Notes: generated from the sequence alone by a model not told the origin. A DNA stretch of 48,673 bases from Microseira wollei NIES-4236 (GCF_020521235.1 NZ_BLAY01000064.1:1-48673); one strand, 5' to 3'. Numbered from the stretch's first letter, positions 18,045 to 27,227 are shown. Translations and numbers: made by a program.

Positions 18045-18679
18045 AGCTAATTGATGTTAATGGTTGGTGAAACAGCAATAGCATCAGTGAAGATACGGAA
18101 AGTGGGAACTGAGTTAAAAGGTAAAAGTAGGTATTTTACCAAAAAAAAGCTGAAGGGATAAGAAGGGGAAAGCTCAGTAGTTTGACGTAGATGAAAAAAA
18201 GCATGGGAGGGGGTGAAAAGAGGAAGCGATTATCCGGGAAAGAGGCTGTGGCATCGCCAGTTGAAAAAATTTAGCAAGCTAAAACCAGGAAAATGGGGAT
18301 CAAGCAAAAAAGAATCTCAACAAGGGAGAAAGCGATGACAAACCTATGGGATCGGTAAAAACCACATGTATCTAAAGATAGATGAGGTAAGCAACAAGTA
18401 GGCTCTATAGTAAAAGAATATTGGCTGTAGCAGCCATAGTCGCGGCGATTAAAATCAGGAGGCTAAAAGCTTGGTAAGGTGAAACGAACTCGCAGTTTAT
18501 GGGGAGGATAAGTTAAATCTAGACCGCAGATGGAAGATAGTAAAAACCGGGACAGGTTCCAGCAAAAGAAAACCAAAATCGGGATTACCAAAAATAACAA
18601 GTAAATGGGAAGCCAAAAGATAAAGCGAGAACCTGATAGATAAAAAACGGTTGAAGCTGCAAACCAAGCCAGGAAAACT
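18045..18679. other. 635-bp purine-rich non-coding region
   Basis: No open frame of note in either strand. The plus strand is markedly rich in A and G (runs such as GGGATAAGAAGGGGAAAG and GGGAGGGGGTGAAAAGAGG), unlike the neighbouring intergenic DNA. It may be a long 5' leader of the glycosyltransferase gene. I see no recognised motif. Confidence 0.4.
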
Positions 18680-19759
18680 ATGAAAATCGCTCAAGTTTCA
18701 CCCCTCTGGGAAAGAGTTCCCCCGCCAGCATACGGCGGAATTGAACTGGTAGTAAGTTACGTGACGGACGAACTTGTACGCCGAGGCCATGAAGTAGTTT
18801 TGTTTGCTGCGGGGGATTCGCAAACTTTAGCCAAATTAGAGTCGGTTTATCCCCGTGGGTTGCGCAATGACCCCAATATCAAAGAGTACTCGGCTTATGA
18901 AATGTTAGAACTAAGCCGAGTCTACGAAAGAGCCGCAGAATTTGACATCATTCATTCCCATGTAGGGATTGCCGCGCTGCCGTTTGGCAGTTTGGTGAAA
19001 ACGCCGACGATTCACACGCTGCACGGCAAGTTTACAACAGATAACAGCAAAATTTTTACCCACCACGCCAAACAGCCTTTTATCAGCATTAGTAATAACC
19101 AGCGGGATGGCGTAGCGCTGAATTACATCAGCACGGTTTACAACGGCATTGACCTGCGAGGTTATCCATTTTTTTTTGCTCAAGCTTCCGATCCGCCGTA
19201 TCTGGCATTTTTAGGCCGCCTATCTCCGGAAAAAGGGCCGCACCAGGCGATCGCGATCGCTAAAAAGACCGGCTGGCGCTTAAAAATGGCAGGCAAAATC
19301 GATCGGGTGGATAGGCAGTTCTTTGAAACAGAAATTGCACCCCAGCTAGATGGCAAACAAATCGAGTATCTCGGTGAAATTAGCCACGCTGAAAAAGTTG
19401 AGCTATTAGGAAATGCCGCCGTGACGCTGTTCCCCATTACCGGGCGCGAACCATTTGGCTTGGTAACGATCGAATCGATGGCAACGGGAACCCCCGCTAT
19501 CGGCATCAATCTTGGTTCAGTCCCGGAGGTGATCGCCCACGGCAAGACGGGTTTCGTCTGCCAAAGTATAGATGAAATCGCAACCGCCATACCGGCGGCA
19601 ATCAATCTAGATCGACAAACTTGTCGCGACCATGTAGCAAATCACTTCAGCGTTTCTCAGATGGTAGACGGTTATGAAGCCGCGTACCGACAAGTAATCG
19701 AAAATCGAATTGCTTGGAACGGTCGCTTTCATGCCCCAGCACGCATCTCATCGTTTTAA
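18680..19759 (+). CDS. Glycosyltransferase family 4
   Basis: 359 residues, GT-B fold. The N-terminal domain opens MKIAQVSPLWERVPPPAYGG with a glycine-rich acceptor-side loop. FDIIHSH and HTLHGKF follow, and the C-terminal domain has FLGRLSPEKGPH and REPFGLVTIESMA, in which the two Glu bind the nucleotide-sugar donor, then GSVPEVIAHGKTGFV. It transfers a sugar with retention of configuration to an unknown acceptor, probably a glycolipid or polysaccharide. The ATG at 18680 starts at the conserved beta strand. A small zinc-ribbon gene follows 34 bp later. Confidence 0.88.
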   Translation: MKIAQVSPLWERVPPPAYGGIELVVSYVTDELVRRGHEVVLFAAGDSQTLAKLESVYPRGLRNDPNIKEYSAYEMLELSRVYERAAEFDIIHSHVGIAALPFGSLVKTPTIHTLHGKFTTDNSKIFTHHAKQPFISISNNQRDGVALNYISTVYNGIDLRGYPFFFAQASDPPYLAFLGRLSPEKGPHQAIAIAKKTGWRLKMAGKIDRVDRQFFETEIAPQLDGKQIEYLGEISHAEKVELLGNAAVTLFPITGREPFGLVTIESMATGTPAIGINLGSVPEVIAHGKTGFVCQSIDEIATAIPAAINLDRQTCRDHVANHFSVSQMVDGYEAAYRQVIENRIAWNGRFHAPARISSF

Positions 19760-19793
19760 TTCACAATTTTTGAGTAGCAGGGAGTATCAGACA

Positions 19794-19979
19794 ATGAATC
19801 CACGCAGTAACACTTGCCCATGTTGTGGTGGAACCATCCTCCGGCACGTCCGTCACGCAGAAATTTATTGGTTCTGCACCTCTTGCCACCAAGAAGTACC
19901 TTCCCTGCTATACCTGGTGACACTCCGCCGTGATAACCTGACTCTGAAGTCTCGTCCGCTATCGGCGGTTAATACTTAA
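19794..19979 (+). CDS. Small zinc-ribbon protein, hypothetical
   Basis: 61 residues. NTCPCCGGTILRHVRHAEIYWF then CTSCHQEVPSL gives a four-cysteine zinc ribbon of a type seen as stand-alone short proteins in cyanobacteria. The function is unknown. The ATG at 19794 is supported by AGGGAG about ten bases upstream. It probably shares a transcript with the glycosyltransferase. Confidence 0.7.
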   Translation: MNPRSNTCPCCGGTILRHVRHAEIYWFCTSCHQEVPSLLYLVTLRRDNLTLKSRPLSAVNT

Positions 19980-20112
19980 GTTTTGTTAGCAGCTGTACTT
20001 TACCAGAAACCGTGCGTGAAAGCCCCTGGCTTTAGACATGGGGATGAAACGCACCAGGCGATTTTAATCGCCGTCTTTACCCATCCGAGTAAAATTGTGC
20101 TAAAATAATAGC

Positions 20113-21291
20113 ATGAGCCAAGTAACTATCACGCTAAAAATAAAGTTTTCCAACCTCAATCATGCCAAAGCAAAAATGTTTGGCGAGATGACAGAGTCAA
20201 ATACTCGATTAGCTAATTGGCTGTTAACTATTCCACTCCCAGAAAGGAGAAAGTTAACCACAGCCAAGGTAGAAACTTCTCTCATGTTGCCAAGAGCGAA
20301 TCAAACTATTCGGCATACCACATCTGGAGCAGGTAAGAAGGTCAAACAATACAAATCCTTACCCCCAGAAATTAATAAACAGAACTGGTCAATTCATAAA
20401 ATGGGAGAAACTTATAGCCTAAGTTTCCCAGCTATCAAAGGGACTAAGCGAGTCCCTATTGAAGTAGCATCAAAACATTGGCAACCCATTTTAGACAGGT
20501 TGTTAAATGGCGACGCTTTGATTGATAAAGGTTCCGCAAAATTAATCAAACATCGAAATAGATGGTATGCCTATGTCTGTGTCACCTTGGAAGTTCCAGA
20601 AGTGGATGCGACGAAAAGAATAGGGTGTGACCGAGGGCAAAATAATCTCGCAGTGGTAGCGCCAGCTTTAGGGTTCGGTAAGTTCTTTAACGGCAAGTAT
20701 GTCAAACATCGTCGCCGCTATTTCCAGAAACGCCGTCAATCTTTGCAAGAAGCGAAGAAATTTAGATCGTTAAAAAAGTGGAACAAAAAAGAGAAACGAT
20801 GGATGGAAGCTGTTAATCACACTATCAGCAGAAGGATTGTAAGATTTGCTGAATATCACAATGCTGATGTTGTGATTGAAGACTTGGAAGGATGTCGAAA
20901 CACCATGAAACAGAGTCAGAAAAATCGCTTTGATCATGGGGAATCAAGGCACGCTTGGGCGTACTATTCTTTAGAGCAGAAACTTGATTATAAGTTAGCA
21001 CTTAAGGGATTAAAACTAATCAAACGTCCGGCTCCATATACGAGCAAATCTTGTTCAACTTGTGGCACTATTGGCGACAGGAAGAAACACCATTTCAATT
21101 GCCCTAATGGGCAGTACCACAATGCTGATTTAAACGCTTCGAGAAACCTTGCCCAATGGGATGGTTTCTTATGTTCTCTAGACCTAAAGAAAGATGCTGC
21201 TGCAATGGTTTCATCTGGTATAGAGAATGGGTTGCTTGGCACAACCCCTAACTTGATGAAAGGTATTCTCCCTAGTGGAGAGTATCTGTAG
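20113..21291 (+). CDS. tnpB: TnpB RNA-guided nuclease / IS605 OrfB family
   Basis: 392 residues, intact. RuvC residues are Asp173 (GCDRGQNNLAVV), Glu256 (VVIEDLEG) and Asp339 (HNADLNASRNLA). The zinc ribbon has SCSTCG and a later FNCPNGQ, so the fourth Cys is Gly, with a following His as a possible substitute ligand. TnpB proteins are omega-RNA-guided DNA nucleases that help retain the transposon. The first motif (GCDRGQNN instead of GxDxG) marks a cyanobacterial subgroup. The ATG at 20113 follows ATAATAGC with no strong ribosome binding site. Confidence 0.9.
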   Translation: MSQVTITLKIKFSNLNHAKAKMFGEMTESNTRLANWLLTIPLPERRKLTTAKVETSLMLPRANQTIRHTTSGAGKKVKQYKSLPPEINKQNWSIHKMGETYSLSFPAIKGTKRVPIEVASKHWQPILDRLLNGDALIDKGSAKLIKHRNRWYAYVCVTLEVPEVDATKRIGCDRGQNNLAVVAPALGFGKFFNGKYVKHRRRYFQKRRQSLQEAKKFRSLKKWNKKEKRWMEAVNHTISRRIVRFAEYHNADVVIEDLEGCRNTMKQSQKNRFDHGESRHAWAYYSLEQKLDYKLALKGLKLIKRPAPYTSKSCSTCGTIGDRKKHHFNCPNGQYHNADLNASRNLAQWDGFLCSLDLKKDAAAMVSSGIENGLLGTTPNLMKGILPSGEYL

Positions 21292-21330
21292 ACGCAAGAA
21301 TCCCCTGCCTTTTAGGCATGGGGAGTGTCA
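21200..21330 (+). ncRNA. Candidate omega RNA at the IS right end
   Basis: In IS605-type elements the guide RNA overlaps the 3' end of tnpB and ends at the right boundary. Here the terminal hairpin CCCCTGCC...GGCATGGGG and AGTGTCAA lie at the expected place, so the guide segment would be read from the dehydrogenase sequence that follows. The 5' limit is a guess. Confidence 0.45.
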
Positions 21331-22144
21331 AGTCTCGAAACGGTGGCTGACCCAACCCCAGCCGCTGATGAAGTAATAATTAAGGTCGGTGCCGCCACAA
21401 CCTGGGGCACCGACCTTAAGGTTTGGCGTCGCGGCGGTCACGCCAAAATGCTCAAACCTCCTACCCTATTCGGTCACGAAGCAGCTGGGGAAATTGTGGC
21501 GGTAGGTAGCCAAGTACTCGGTTGGCAGGTGGGCGTACGCGTAGTTGCCAACAACTCGGCCCAATGCATGAAGTGGGTCTTTTGTCAAGGTCAGGAATAT
21601 TCGCTTTGCCCCCATTTGACCTGGAATAACGGCACGTTTGCCGAATATCTCAAAATTACAGCTCAAATCGTCAAACATAATCTGTTGCCCCTCCCCGAAG
21701 ACTTGCCAAACGTCCTGGCGTCGATGACCGAACCGTTAGCCTGGGTGCTGCAAGGGGTGGCCCGGTCGAAGGTGAAGCGGGTTAATACCGAGCAACTCCA
21801 CTACAGCGAACTGAGGATCCTAGGTGTATTTCACAAGAAGCCGCTGTAAGTGCGAGAAGCACTTTCCCTACTAGCAAGTCGCACCATTCTGTTTGAATTA
21901 ATGGTGAGCGAACACCGCCCCTTGCGAGATTTAGAGCAAGTGTTTCGCGATATGAAAGCTGGCAAGTCGATTAAAGTCGCAACGGTAACGGATGTATAAA
22001 TAAACACTTTGGTAGGCATTTCGCCTGCCAAATCTTGTTTTTTTGCTTAGCCTGGGAACGAGAGTTGAGAAACGGGAGTCTTTAGTTAAAAATCCAGAAT
22101 CAAAAATGAAAAATGCCAAAAACACCGCTGTTTATACCAATTAG

Positions 22145-22212
22145 TCATAATATTTCGACACCCTTAAGGGTGTGGCTACACAAACTCAGCCTGCCTACGC
22201 AGGCTAAATTAA
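22145..22212. repeat. Palindromic repeat at the 5' end of an exported-protein gene
   Basis: ACACCCTTAAGGGTGT is a perfect palindrome, followed by GGCTACACAAAC and AGCCTGCCTACGCAGGCT. The same modules (CACCCTTAAGGGTG, CTACACAAAC, GCCTGC-GCAGGC) occur in elements at 27411, 30790, 32091 and 35056. Confidence 0.75.
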
Positions 22213-22214
22213 GC

Positions 22215-22805
22215 TTGTTTTCGGGGAAAAATGGGATTAGTTTTCTAATTTTTTATTGTTCGTTATTGTTTCCATTAGCAGCTAACGCCCTACCGGGACA
22301 AACTACCGACGAAGTGGCAGCTTGGATACAAGCAAATCCCACTTTAAGTCCCCAAAGTGGCGAAACTTTATTGGTACGCAAAAGCGATACAGCTGCCCAA
22401 AGATTTGTGTTTCAAGCTTCAACGCTGCCACCCGGAAGAGCAACTCCACCGCTGAGAACTGGGATTGTCCGCAGCGAACGTTTTGAGATATTTGATTTAG
22501 TAAATGGTGTTAATGCTGACCGTCTGGAAGAAACTTTGCGGATTATTTACGGATTGGGTATTTATCAAGATTTTCAACGGGCAAGGGTAGTTTACGCCTA
22601 TCCTGACGAGACGGTCGTTAATCAAGCTCGGATTCGAAATGCACCCTTACTTGAAGCATTGCAAGGCGAGTTACGATTAGGACAGCGCTTTGCCTACTGG
22701 ATAGAAGTTGCCCAACCGCGAGAAGGTAGACCCATCATCGGTAGAATGACGATTCTGCTCAAAGAAGATTTAGAAAAAATACAAACAGAACTGCGAAACC
22801 GATAA
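22215..22805 (+). CDS. Hypothetical exported protein
   Basis: 196 residues from a TTG at 22215, giving a plausible signal peptide (FLIFYCSLLFPLAANA then LPGQTTDEV). The frame is open back to an ATG at 22113, but those extra 34 residues would be encoded by a dispersed palindromic repeat, so I prefer the downstream start. The mature part (about 165 residues, including QRFVFQAS, SERFEIFDLVNGV and DFQRARVVYAYPDE) matches no family I recognise. It is probably periplasmic or cell-envelope. It is convergent with the DinB gene, with a 4-bp gap. Confidence 0.6.
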   Translation: MFSGKNGISFLIFYCSLLFPLAANALPGQTTDEVAAWIQANPTLSPQSGETLLVRKSDTAAQRFVFQASTLPPGRATPPLRTGIVRSERFEIFDLVNGVNADRLEETLRIIYGLGIYQDFQRARVVYAYPDETVVNQARIRNAPLLEALQGELRLGQRFAYWIEVAQPREGRPIIGRMTILLKEDLEKIQTELRNR

Positions 22806-22809
22806 TAAA

Positions 22810-23301
22810 TTAAGGTCGGAAAATGCGGTGCAGGTCTAAAATTGGCGGGGCAACTTCCGTTTGCATTAACAAATCGTGAATTTGTCCCCGATGGTGGGTT
22901 TGTTTGTTGAAAAAGTGTGACACTAACAAAGTAACCGGATCGTTATGGGTTCTACCTTCCATATCGCGGTACTTGATTTTACCGCTGAGGAATTCTTCAG
23001 TTATAGAAGAGAAGAACTTTTCAATTCGATCGTCTTCTTCGATGCGCGCTCCCCAAAGCTGGTCGAAGTCATCGTAGAGGATTTCGTCCTTTTGGGGCGA
23101 GTCGATTGGTTGCCCCTCGAACCGCCCCATCCAGACGCGATCGCTGACGATAAGATGGTTGAGCGTGCCGTGAATGCTCTTAAAAAAAGCCGGTCGAGTC
23201 TGCTTGCGCTCCTGATCTGAAAGTCGAGCGCAAACTCCGTAAAGCCTGCGGTTTGCCAATGTATTGTACCGAGCGAGCATTTGGAAGTAAGTTGTCATCA
23301 T
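22810..23301 (-). CDS. DinB family protein
   Basis: 163 residues, a four-helix bundle. The metal-binding histidines are visible: one in SIHGTLNHLIVSDRVWMGRF and two in FNKQTHHRGQIHDLL, the usual DinB triad. DinB-like proteins include thiol-dependent transferases and many of unknown function. The ATG at 23301 (MMTTYFQML) fits the family start; a further upstream in-frame start at 23322 lacks support. The next gene on the same strand lies 35 bp upstream. Confidence 0.85.
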   Translation of the reverse strand: MMTTYFQMLARYNTLANRRLYGVCARLSDQERKQTRPAFFKSIHGTLNHLIVSDRVWMGRFEGQPIDSPQKDEILYDDFDQLWGARIEEDDRIEKFFSSITEEFLSGKIKYRDMEGRTHNDPVTLLVSHFFNKQTHHRGQIHDLLMQTEVAPPILDLHRIFRP

Positions 23302-23335
23302 AGTAGGAGCGATCAAATTCACTTATTCGTTTAGC

Positions 23336-23683
23336 TTAACCTTGGTTTGTGCCTGCGAAAATACTGCGTACAGCGTACGCTATCCGATCTATATCTTGAT
23401 CCAACAAAGGAGGCCATTCCACTCCAGCAAAACGTCCTTCTACGTACATTCGGTAGCTTTCATAACACAGCATATGCAGTGCCAGCGTTAGTTCTCGGTC
23501 GAGGTTGGGTTCTTGTTGCACCACATCAAATACAATTTTCAGCGCCACTAATATCGATGTCATTTGACCGGGTACTGGCGGCTTGCCAACTTTTAGCATC
23601 ATCAGCAAGTCATTCGGATTTTGCTGGGTTTGCAGGGCAGTTCCTTGAGTTAATAAAAAGTTACGAGCCGTTTTGTAGTTCAT
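23336..23683 (-). CDS. Conserved cyanobacterial hypothetical protein
   Basis: 115 residues, mostly helical, beginning MNYKTARNFLLTQGTAL, with PPVPGQMTSILVALKIVF in the middle and WPPLLDQDIDRIAYAV at the end. I recall close relatives in other cyanobacteria, sometimes mislabelled dethiobiotin synthetase, but no P-loop or other catalytic motif is present, so that label is not supported. It lies just upstream of dinB on the same strand, probably in one transcript. Confidence 0.7.
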   Translation of the reverse strand: MNYKTARNFLLTQGTALQTQQNPNDLLMMLKVGKPPVPGQMTSILVALKIVFDVVQQEPNLDRELTLALHMLCYESYRMYVEGRFAGVEWPPLLDQDIDRIAYAVRSIFAGTNQG

Positions 23684-24325
23684 GAATGGGGAATTTTAGA
23701 TTTTAGATTTTAGATTTATTTTAGTCGGCGTTTGAGCCACTCAACTGGCTTAACCAATTTTACTACAAAGATGGCATATCTCAGTTGAAAAACTACCTAA
23801 ATCAAAGTCTGGAGTGGATTAAATAATATCTATTGATTGATATATAGAGCTGATGCTGATACTGTAGAGCGGGATTTGCAGTAAGGTAACCCTTGTATAA
23901 AATGCTAAGTGGGTTCGGGTAAGGCGAGGTCATCCATATTCATACTCTGTAGGGGCGGGTAATACCTGCCGATGCTAAAAAACCACGAGAGATCTGGTTA
24001 CTCTCAGTGCGCTACAAGATTCCTATCCAGGACTTACGCACCACGAGCCTAGAAACCAGGTTTCGACCGTCGATCTATGGTTGCCTTTCCCAAGGATTTC
24101 TCGTAGAAACCGGGTTTCTTTCGGCAAAGTGATAGAATCCACACTGAAAGCAGTCGGTTGATAGCACTGCATCGGGCGAGATTAAGTTGCTAAAGTAGAT
24201 ATCTAGGGCTGGGGAGAGAGTTGCTTAAAAATAAATTAAAACCGCGAATATTGGAGATAATACGCTCAAAATGTATTTTAATCTAAAACACCGAAAGGAG
24301 TAGTTATCAAAGAGGGGAGGAACAG
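23684..24325. other. 642-bp intergenic region
   Basis: No gene. It contains tandem TTTTAGA units just upstream of the preceding gene (23695-23722), a CAGGACTTACGCACC fragment resembling a MITE end seen at 32117, and two GAAACC-GGTTTC palindromic repeats (about 24050 and 24107). The AAAGGAG at 24294-24300 and GAGGGGAGGAAC just before 24326 are the ribosome-binding region of the next gene. Confidence 0.6.
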
Positions 24326-25216
24326 ATGAAAACATTGCTGACACTTTTTAACAAAGAACGCAACACACTTGAGATAGAAATTGACAAAGCAGGTAGCCTG
24401 AAACAAGTGGTTGGGCTGGTGCAAAATAAACTCGATAATGTAGAAAGGAATTACATTGGAGAACTGAACGTTAGCCAGGTAAGGTTAGTAAAATTATTCC
24501 TGGATACGCTGCGACAGTCGATGACGGCAATTTCTGCTACCAACGAAACAGCAATATCGTCCCCAGCGGATGCCATCCCTATCCCAATCAAACGCACATC
24601 CCCCAACAGGCTGATATTAAAAGGACTGCAAATACTCACCGCCTTCGGTATCATCAGCACATCGTTTTCCCTAACAAGAGAAACCCCCGCCGCCTGGACG
24701 GATGTTTTGCTGATAGCAGTATTGGTAGGATTGGAAATTGCCATAAAATTCGACAAAGATAACCGAGAAAACACTACCGAAATCCAACCAATCCAAGCAG
24801 CACTACCCCCCGTACAAGTAGATAGTAAATTCCTTTTAGATAACCTAGCCGACGCACTGAACACAATCGATCGCGCCGTCGCACTGGCAGAAATTCAAAA
24901 ACCGCTCAACGCCAGCGGGATCGAAGAAATGCCAGAAATGCTAGACTTTCTACAAAAACTTTGGGGCGCATCATTTTTAGGCAACCCTCAAATGGCATTA
25001 GAAATCAGCAAACTCGTACCGCAAATATTAATGGAACAGGGAATTCGGGTGCAGAATTACCGACCGGGCGACGAACGTAGCCCCCGCGAGTACTTCGACT
25101 TCGAGCCAAGTATCGACGGGTTGACCAAAGATTACATTACCCTAACCCCTGCCTTATTGAAAAGCGATCGCTTACTCAGACGCGGACGCGTAATCGAACC
25201 AACATCAACCCAATAA
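24326..25216 (+). CDS. Membrane protein with GrpE-like C-terminal domain
   Basis: 296 residues. Residues 1-70 are helical and charged. Two hydrophobic segments (about 97-115 and 122-141) form a hairpin or two-pass anchor. Residues about 165-292 resemble GrpE, the Hsp70 nucleotide-exchange factor: KFLLDNLADALNTIDRAV (compare LDNLERAL), then QILMEQGIRV and YFDFEP (compare G-FDP), and a final strand pair LLKSDRLLRRGRVIEP (compare GY-DRVLRPARV). The next gene, 82 bp downstream, is an Hsp70-like ATPase, which strengthens the call. A good AGGGGAGGAAC precedes the ATG. The GrpE similarity is by eye; a shared cytosolic coiled coil without exchange activity is possible. Confidence 0.6.
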   Translation: MKTLLTLFNKERNTLEIEIDKAGSLKQVVGLVQNKLDNVERNYIGELNVSQVRLVKLFLDTLRQSMTAISATNETAISSPADAIPIPIKRTSPNRLILKGLQILTAFGIISTSFSLTRETPAAWTDVLLIAVLVGLEIAIKFDKDNRENTTEIQPIQAALPPVQVDSKFLLDNLADALNTIDRAVALAEIQKPLNASGIEEMPEMLDFLQKLWGASFLGNPQMALEISKLVPQILMEQGIRVQNYRPGDERSPREYFDFEPSIDGLTKDYITLTPALLKSDRLLRRGRVIEPTSTQ

Positions 25217-25298
25217 ACCCAAAACCTCTTTCTTCTCTGACTCTGCGGACTGTCGCGCCTGGAGCGGTTTATTAACTCATTTTCTTAACTTATAAACT

Positions 25299-27227
25299 AT
25301 GGATACACAAGTACTAGAAACAATTGGATTCGATTTAGGACATGGCGAAACCGCCGTAGCCAAAGCCAAAGTAGAAAGCATCGAACCCCCCCAGATGCTA
25401 GAAGTAAATAACAAAAAAATCCAAATCACCGCCATCGGTATCCATCCCGAACTAGGCATTTTAGTAGGCGACCAAGCATTAATCCAAGCAGGCGTCACCC
25501 AACTGCAAATTGGTTTCAAACAAAAACCAAACAATTCGCCAAAATATCGCCAAACAATCCACAACTTTGTCGAAACCTACGACCGCATCTTAAAAGAAAG
25601 CAAACAAATTGAAGGCGGCGAAGTCAGTCAATATTACGTTGGTTGTCCCTCTGGATGGTCAACAGAAGAACGGCAAGAATACCAAACCCTGCTCAAAGAA
25701 GCCGGGATTAAAAAATTAAGCGTTATCCCAGAGTCGCGGGCAGCTTTCATGCAAGCCAAGGAAGGCGGAAAGCTGGGATATAACGAACTCCTTTCCACGG
25801 TTTTGATCGTTGATATTGGCTCTTCCACGACAGATTTTACCCTGGTTAAAAGCTTGCACGAAATGCCGCTTGATTTCGGGCGCAACACTTTAGGCGCAAG
25901 CTTGATTGACAAAGCGATTTTGGCTCGGACTTTAGCCAATCACGAGCATAAAGAGTTACTAAAAAAAGTATTTGAGTCACATCAGTATCACAAATTCCGC
26001 TGCGAAATTCAATGCCGTAGAGTCAAAGAAGATTACTTTTCTAACGAACAAATTTACAGCGATCCGGCTACGTTTGCGCGGGGATTTGAATTGATCACCC
26101 CACAAATTCACTTTATACCCCAAGTCAACAAATTGATTATGGAGGAAATAATTAACCAGCCGCTACCGGAACTGGAAAATAAAAGCTGGATGCAATCATT
26201 TCGCGAAGCCGTAAACGAAGCCAAAGAAAAACTGAAAGACCAAGGGATTGTGCCGCAAGTTGTGCTGATGACTGGAGGCGCATCGCGGATGAAATTCACC
26301 CGCGACGTTTGCGCGGAAATATTCCCAGAACCTGCTACGCAAGTGCGCCCAGATCCGGAACCAGAAAGGTGCATCGCCCTTGGTTTAGCCAGAGTTGGGC
26401 GCTGGGAATTGCGTGCGACGGCGTTTAAAGAAGAGGTGAATAAACTGTGCGATTCGCCCAAGCTAAAAGAGATTGTATCGCAACATATTCCTGGGTTAAT
26501 TGACTTGCTTTTGCCGCCATTATCCGACGGTTTGCTGCAAAATGCGGTGAAATCCAGTTTAAAAGAATGGAAAGACAACAAAATACGGACATTGGCAGAT
26601 TTGCAAAGCACAATTGAACAGCGAGCGTTACAGTGGTTGAAGAGCGATCGCGCGCAGCAAATCATCAACGATCGATGCGTTAGTTGGTTTAATACAGACA
26701 TTCGCCCCGACTTAGCCGCAGCAACCGACCCCATCTGTCAAAAGTTCCAAATCTCTAAAAGCAGCTTGCGATTTGAGGGTGGAATTGACTCGGCTGTTGT
26801 TAACCCGCAACTATCTTTTGCCGAGGATGTTTTGGGAGTTACAGTCGCATTCCTGGTCAGTTTAATTATTGCTGGAGGTACGATTGGCAGCTTGATTGCG
26901 CTGCTACTAACGGGGCATTTTGTGTTACCAATTGCTCTGGTATATGGGGCAGCATTTTTAGGCGAGGGAGTGCGGTTAAACAAAGAGAAAATTACTGAAG
27001 CGCTGAAGACAAAGATAGATATTCCTGGGTGGATACGTTTTATGGCAATGAGCGATCGCGCCATCGAAGAAATGTGCGAAAAAATGAATCCCGACCTGCA
27101 AAAAAGCCTGAAAGAAAGTATGACCCAGCAACGGGAGGCGTTTGACGAATTGATTGCAAAAGTTGGACAACAACTTAAAAATGCTTTGGACGCAAAGGCG
27201 GAAGAAGCAATTATTTTGATTCAATAG
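25299..27227 (+). CDS. Hsp70-like ATPase with C-terminal membrane hairpin
   Basis: 642 residues. The actin-like ATPase core shows phosphate-1 TIGFDLGHGETAVAKA, phosphate-2 VLIVDIGSSTTDFTLVK near residue 170 and the adenosine loop VVLMTGGASRMKF near 322. After about residue 380 no canonical DnaK substrate-binding beta sandwich is seen. Instead there is a helical region, then two adjacent hydrophobic helices (about 512-534 and 537-556) and an amphipathic C-terminal helix. This suggests an Hsp70-superfamily ATPase tethered to a membrane, working with the GrpE-like membrane protein upstream. No J-domain gene is nearby. The clients are unknown. Confidence 0.75.
   Translation: MDTQVLETIGFDLGHGETAVAKAKVESIEPPQMLEVNNKKIQITAIGIHPELGILVGDQALIQAGVTQLQIGFKQKPNNSPKYRQTIHNFVETYDRILKESKQIEGGEVSQYYVGCPSGWSTEERQEYQTLLKEAGIKKLSVIPESRAAFMQAKEGGKLGYNELLSTVLIVDIGSSTTDFTLVKSLHEMPLDFGRNTLGASLIDKAILARTLANHEHKELLKKVFESHQYHKFRCEIQCRRVKEDYFSNEQIYSDPATFARGFELITPQIHFIPQVNKLIMEEIINQPLPELENKSWMQSFREAVNEAKEKLKDQGIVPQVVLMTGGASRMKFTRDVCAEIFPEPATQVRPDPEPERCIALGLARVGRWELRATAFKEEVNKLCDSPKLKEIVSQHIPGLIDLLLPPLSDGLLQNAVKSSLKEWKDNKIRTLADLQSTIEQRALQWLKSDRAQQIINDRCVSWFNTDIRPDLAAATDPICQKFQISKSSLRFEGGIDSAVVNPQLSFAEDVLGVTVAFLVSLIIAGGTIGSLIALLLTGHFVLPIALVYGAAFLGEGVRLNKEKITEALKTKIDIPGWIRFMAMSDRAIEEMCEKMNPDLQKSLKESMTQQREAFDELIAKVGQQLKNALDAKAEEAIILIQ

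Larger units (their letters stand above)
20010..21330 (+). mobile_element. IS605-superfamily, TnpB-only insertion sequence
   Basis: The left end has a hairpin around GCCCCTGGCTTTAGACATGGGG (20033-20054). The right end has CCCCTGCCTTTTAGGCATGGGG (21302-21323) followed by AGTGTCAA. Such subterminal hairpins without terminal inverted repeats or target duplication are typical of IS200/IS605. Only tnpB is present, with no tnpA, so movement would need a TnpA supplied from elsewhere. It sits inside an alcohol dehydrogenase gene. Confidence 0.8.
19983..21999 (+). pseudogene. Zinc-type alcohol dehydrogenase, split by an insertion sequence and decayed
   Basis: The first seven to nine codons (TTG start, MLAAVLYQK) stand at 19983-20009. 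The insertion sequence follows, and the gene resumes at about 21331 with SLETVADPTPAADEVIIKVG, TTWGTDLKVWRRGG and LFGHEAAGEIVAVGS (GroES-like domain). The Cys of the TCGTD catalytic motif is Trp. The nucleotide-binding domain is missing: VLQGVARSKV joins directly to the C-terminal LHYSELRILGVFH. An in-frame TAA at 21847 then precedes VREALSLLASRTILFELMVS and DLEQVFRDMKAGKSIKVA. Transposition, internal deletion and a nonsense mutation have all hit this gene. Confidence 0.8.

Noticed and set aside
20010-21330. Complete autonomous IS200/IS605 with tnpA
   Set aside because: No Y1 transposase frame is present; only tnpB.
24326-27227. MreB/FtsA- or ParM-type cytoskeletal protein for the ATPase at 25299
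   Set aside because: The loop sequences and the length fit the Hsp70 branch better, and a GrpE-like neighbour supports this, though the family border is not sharp.
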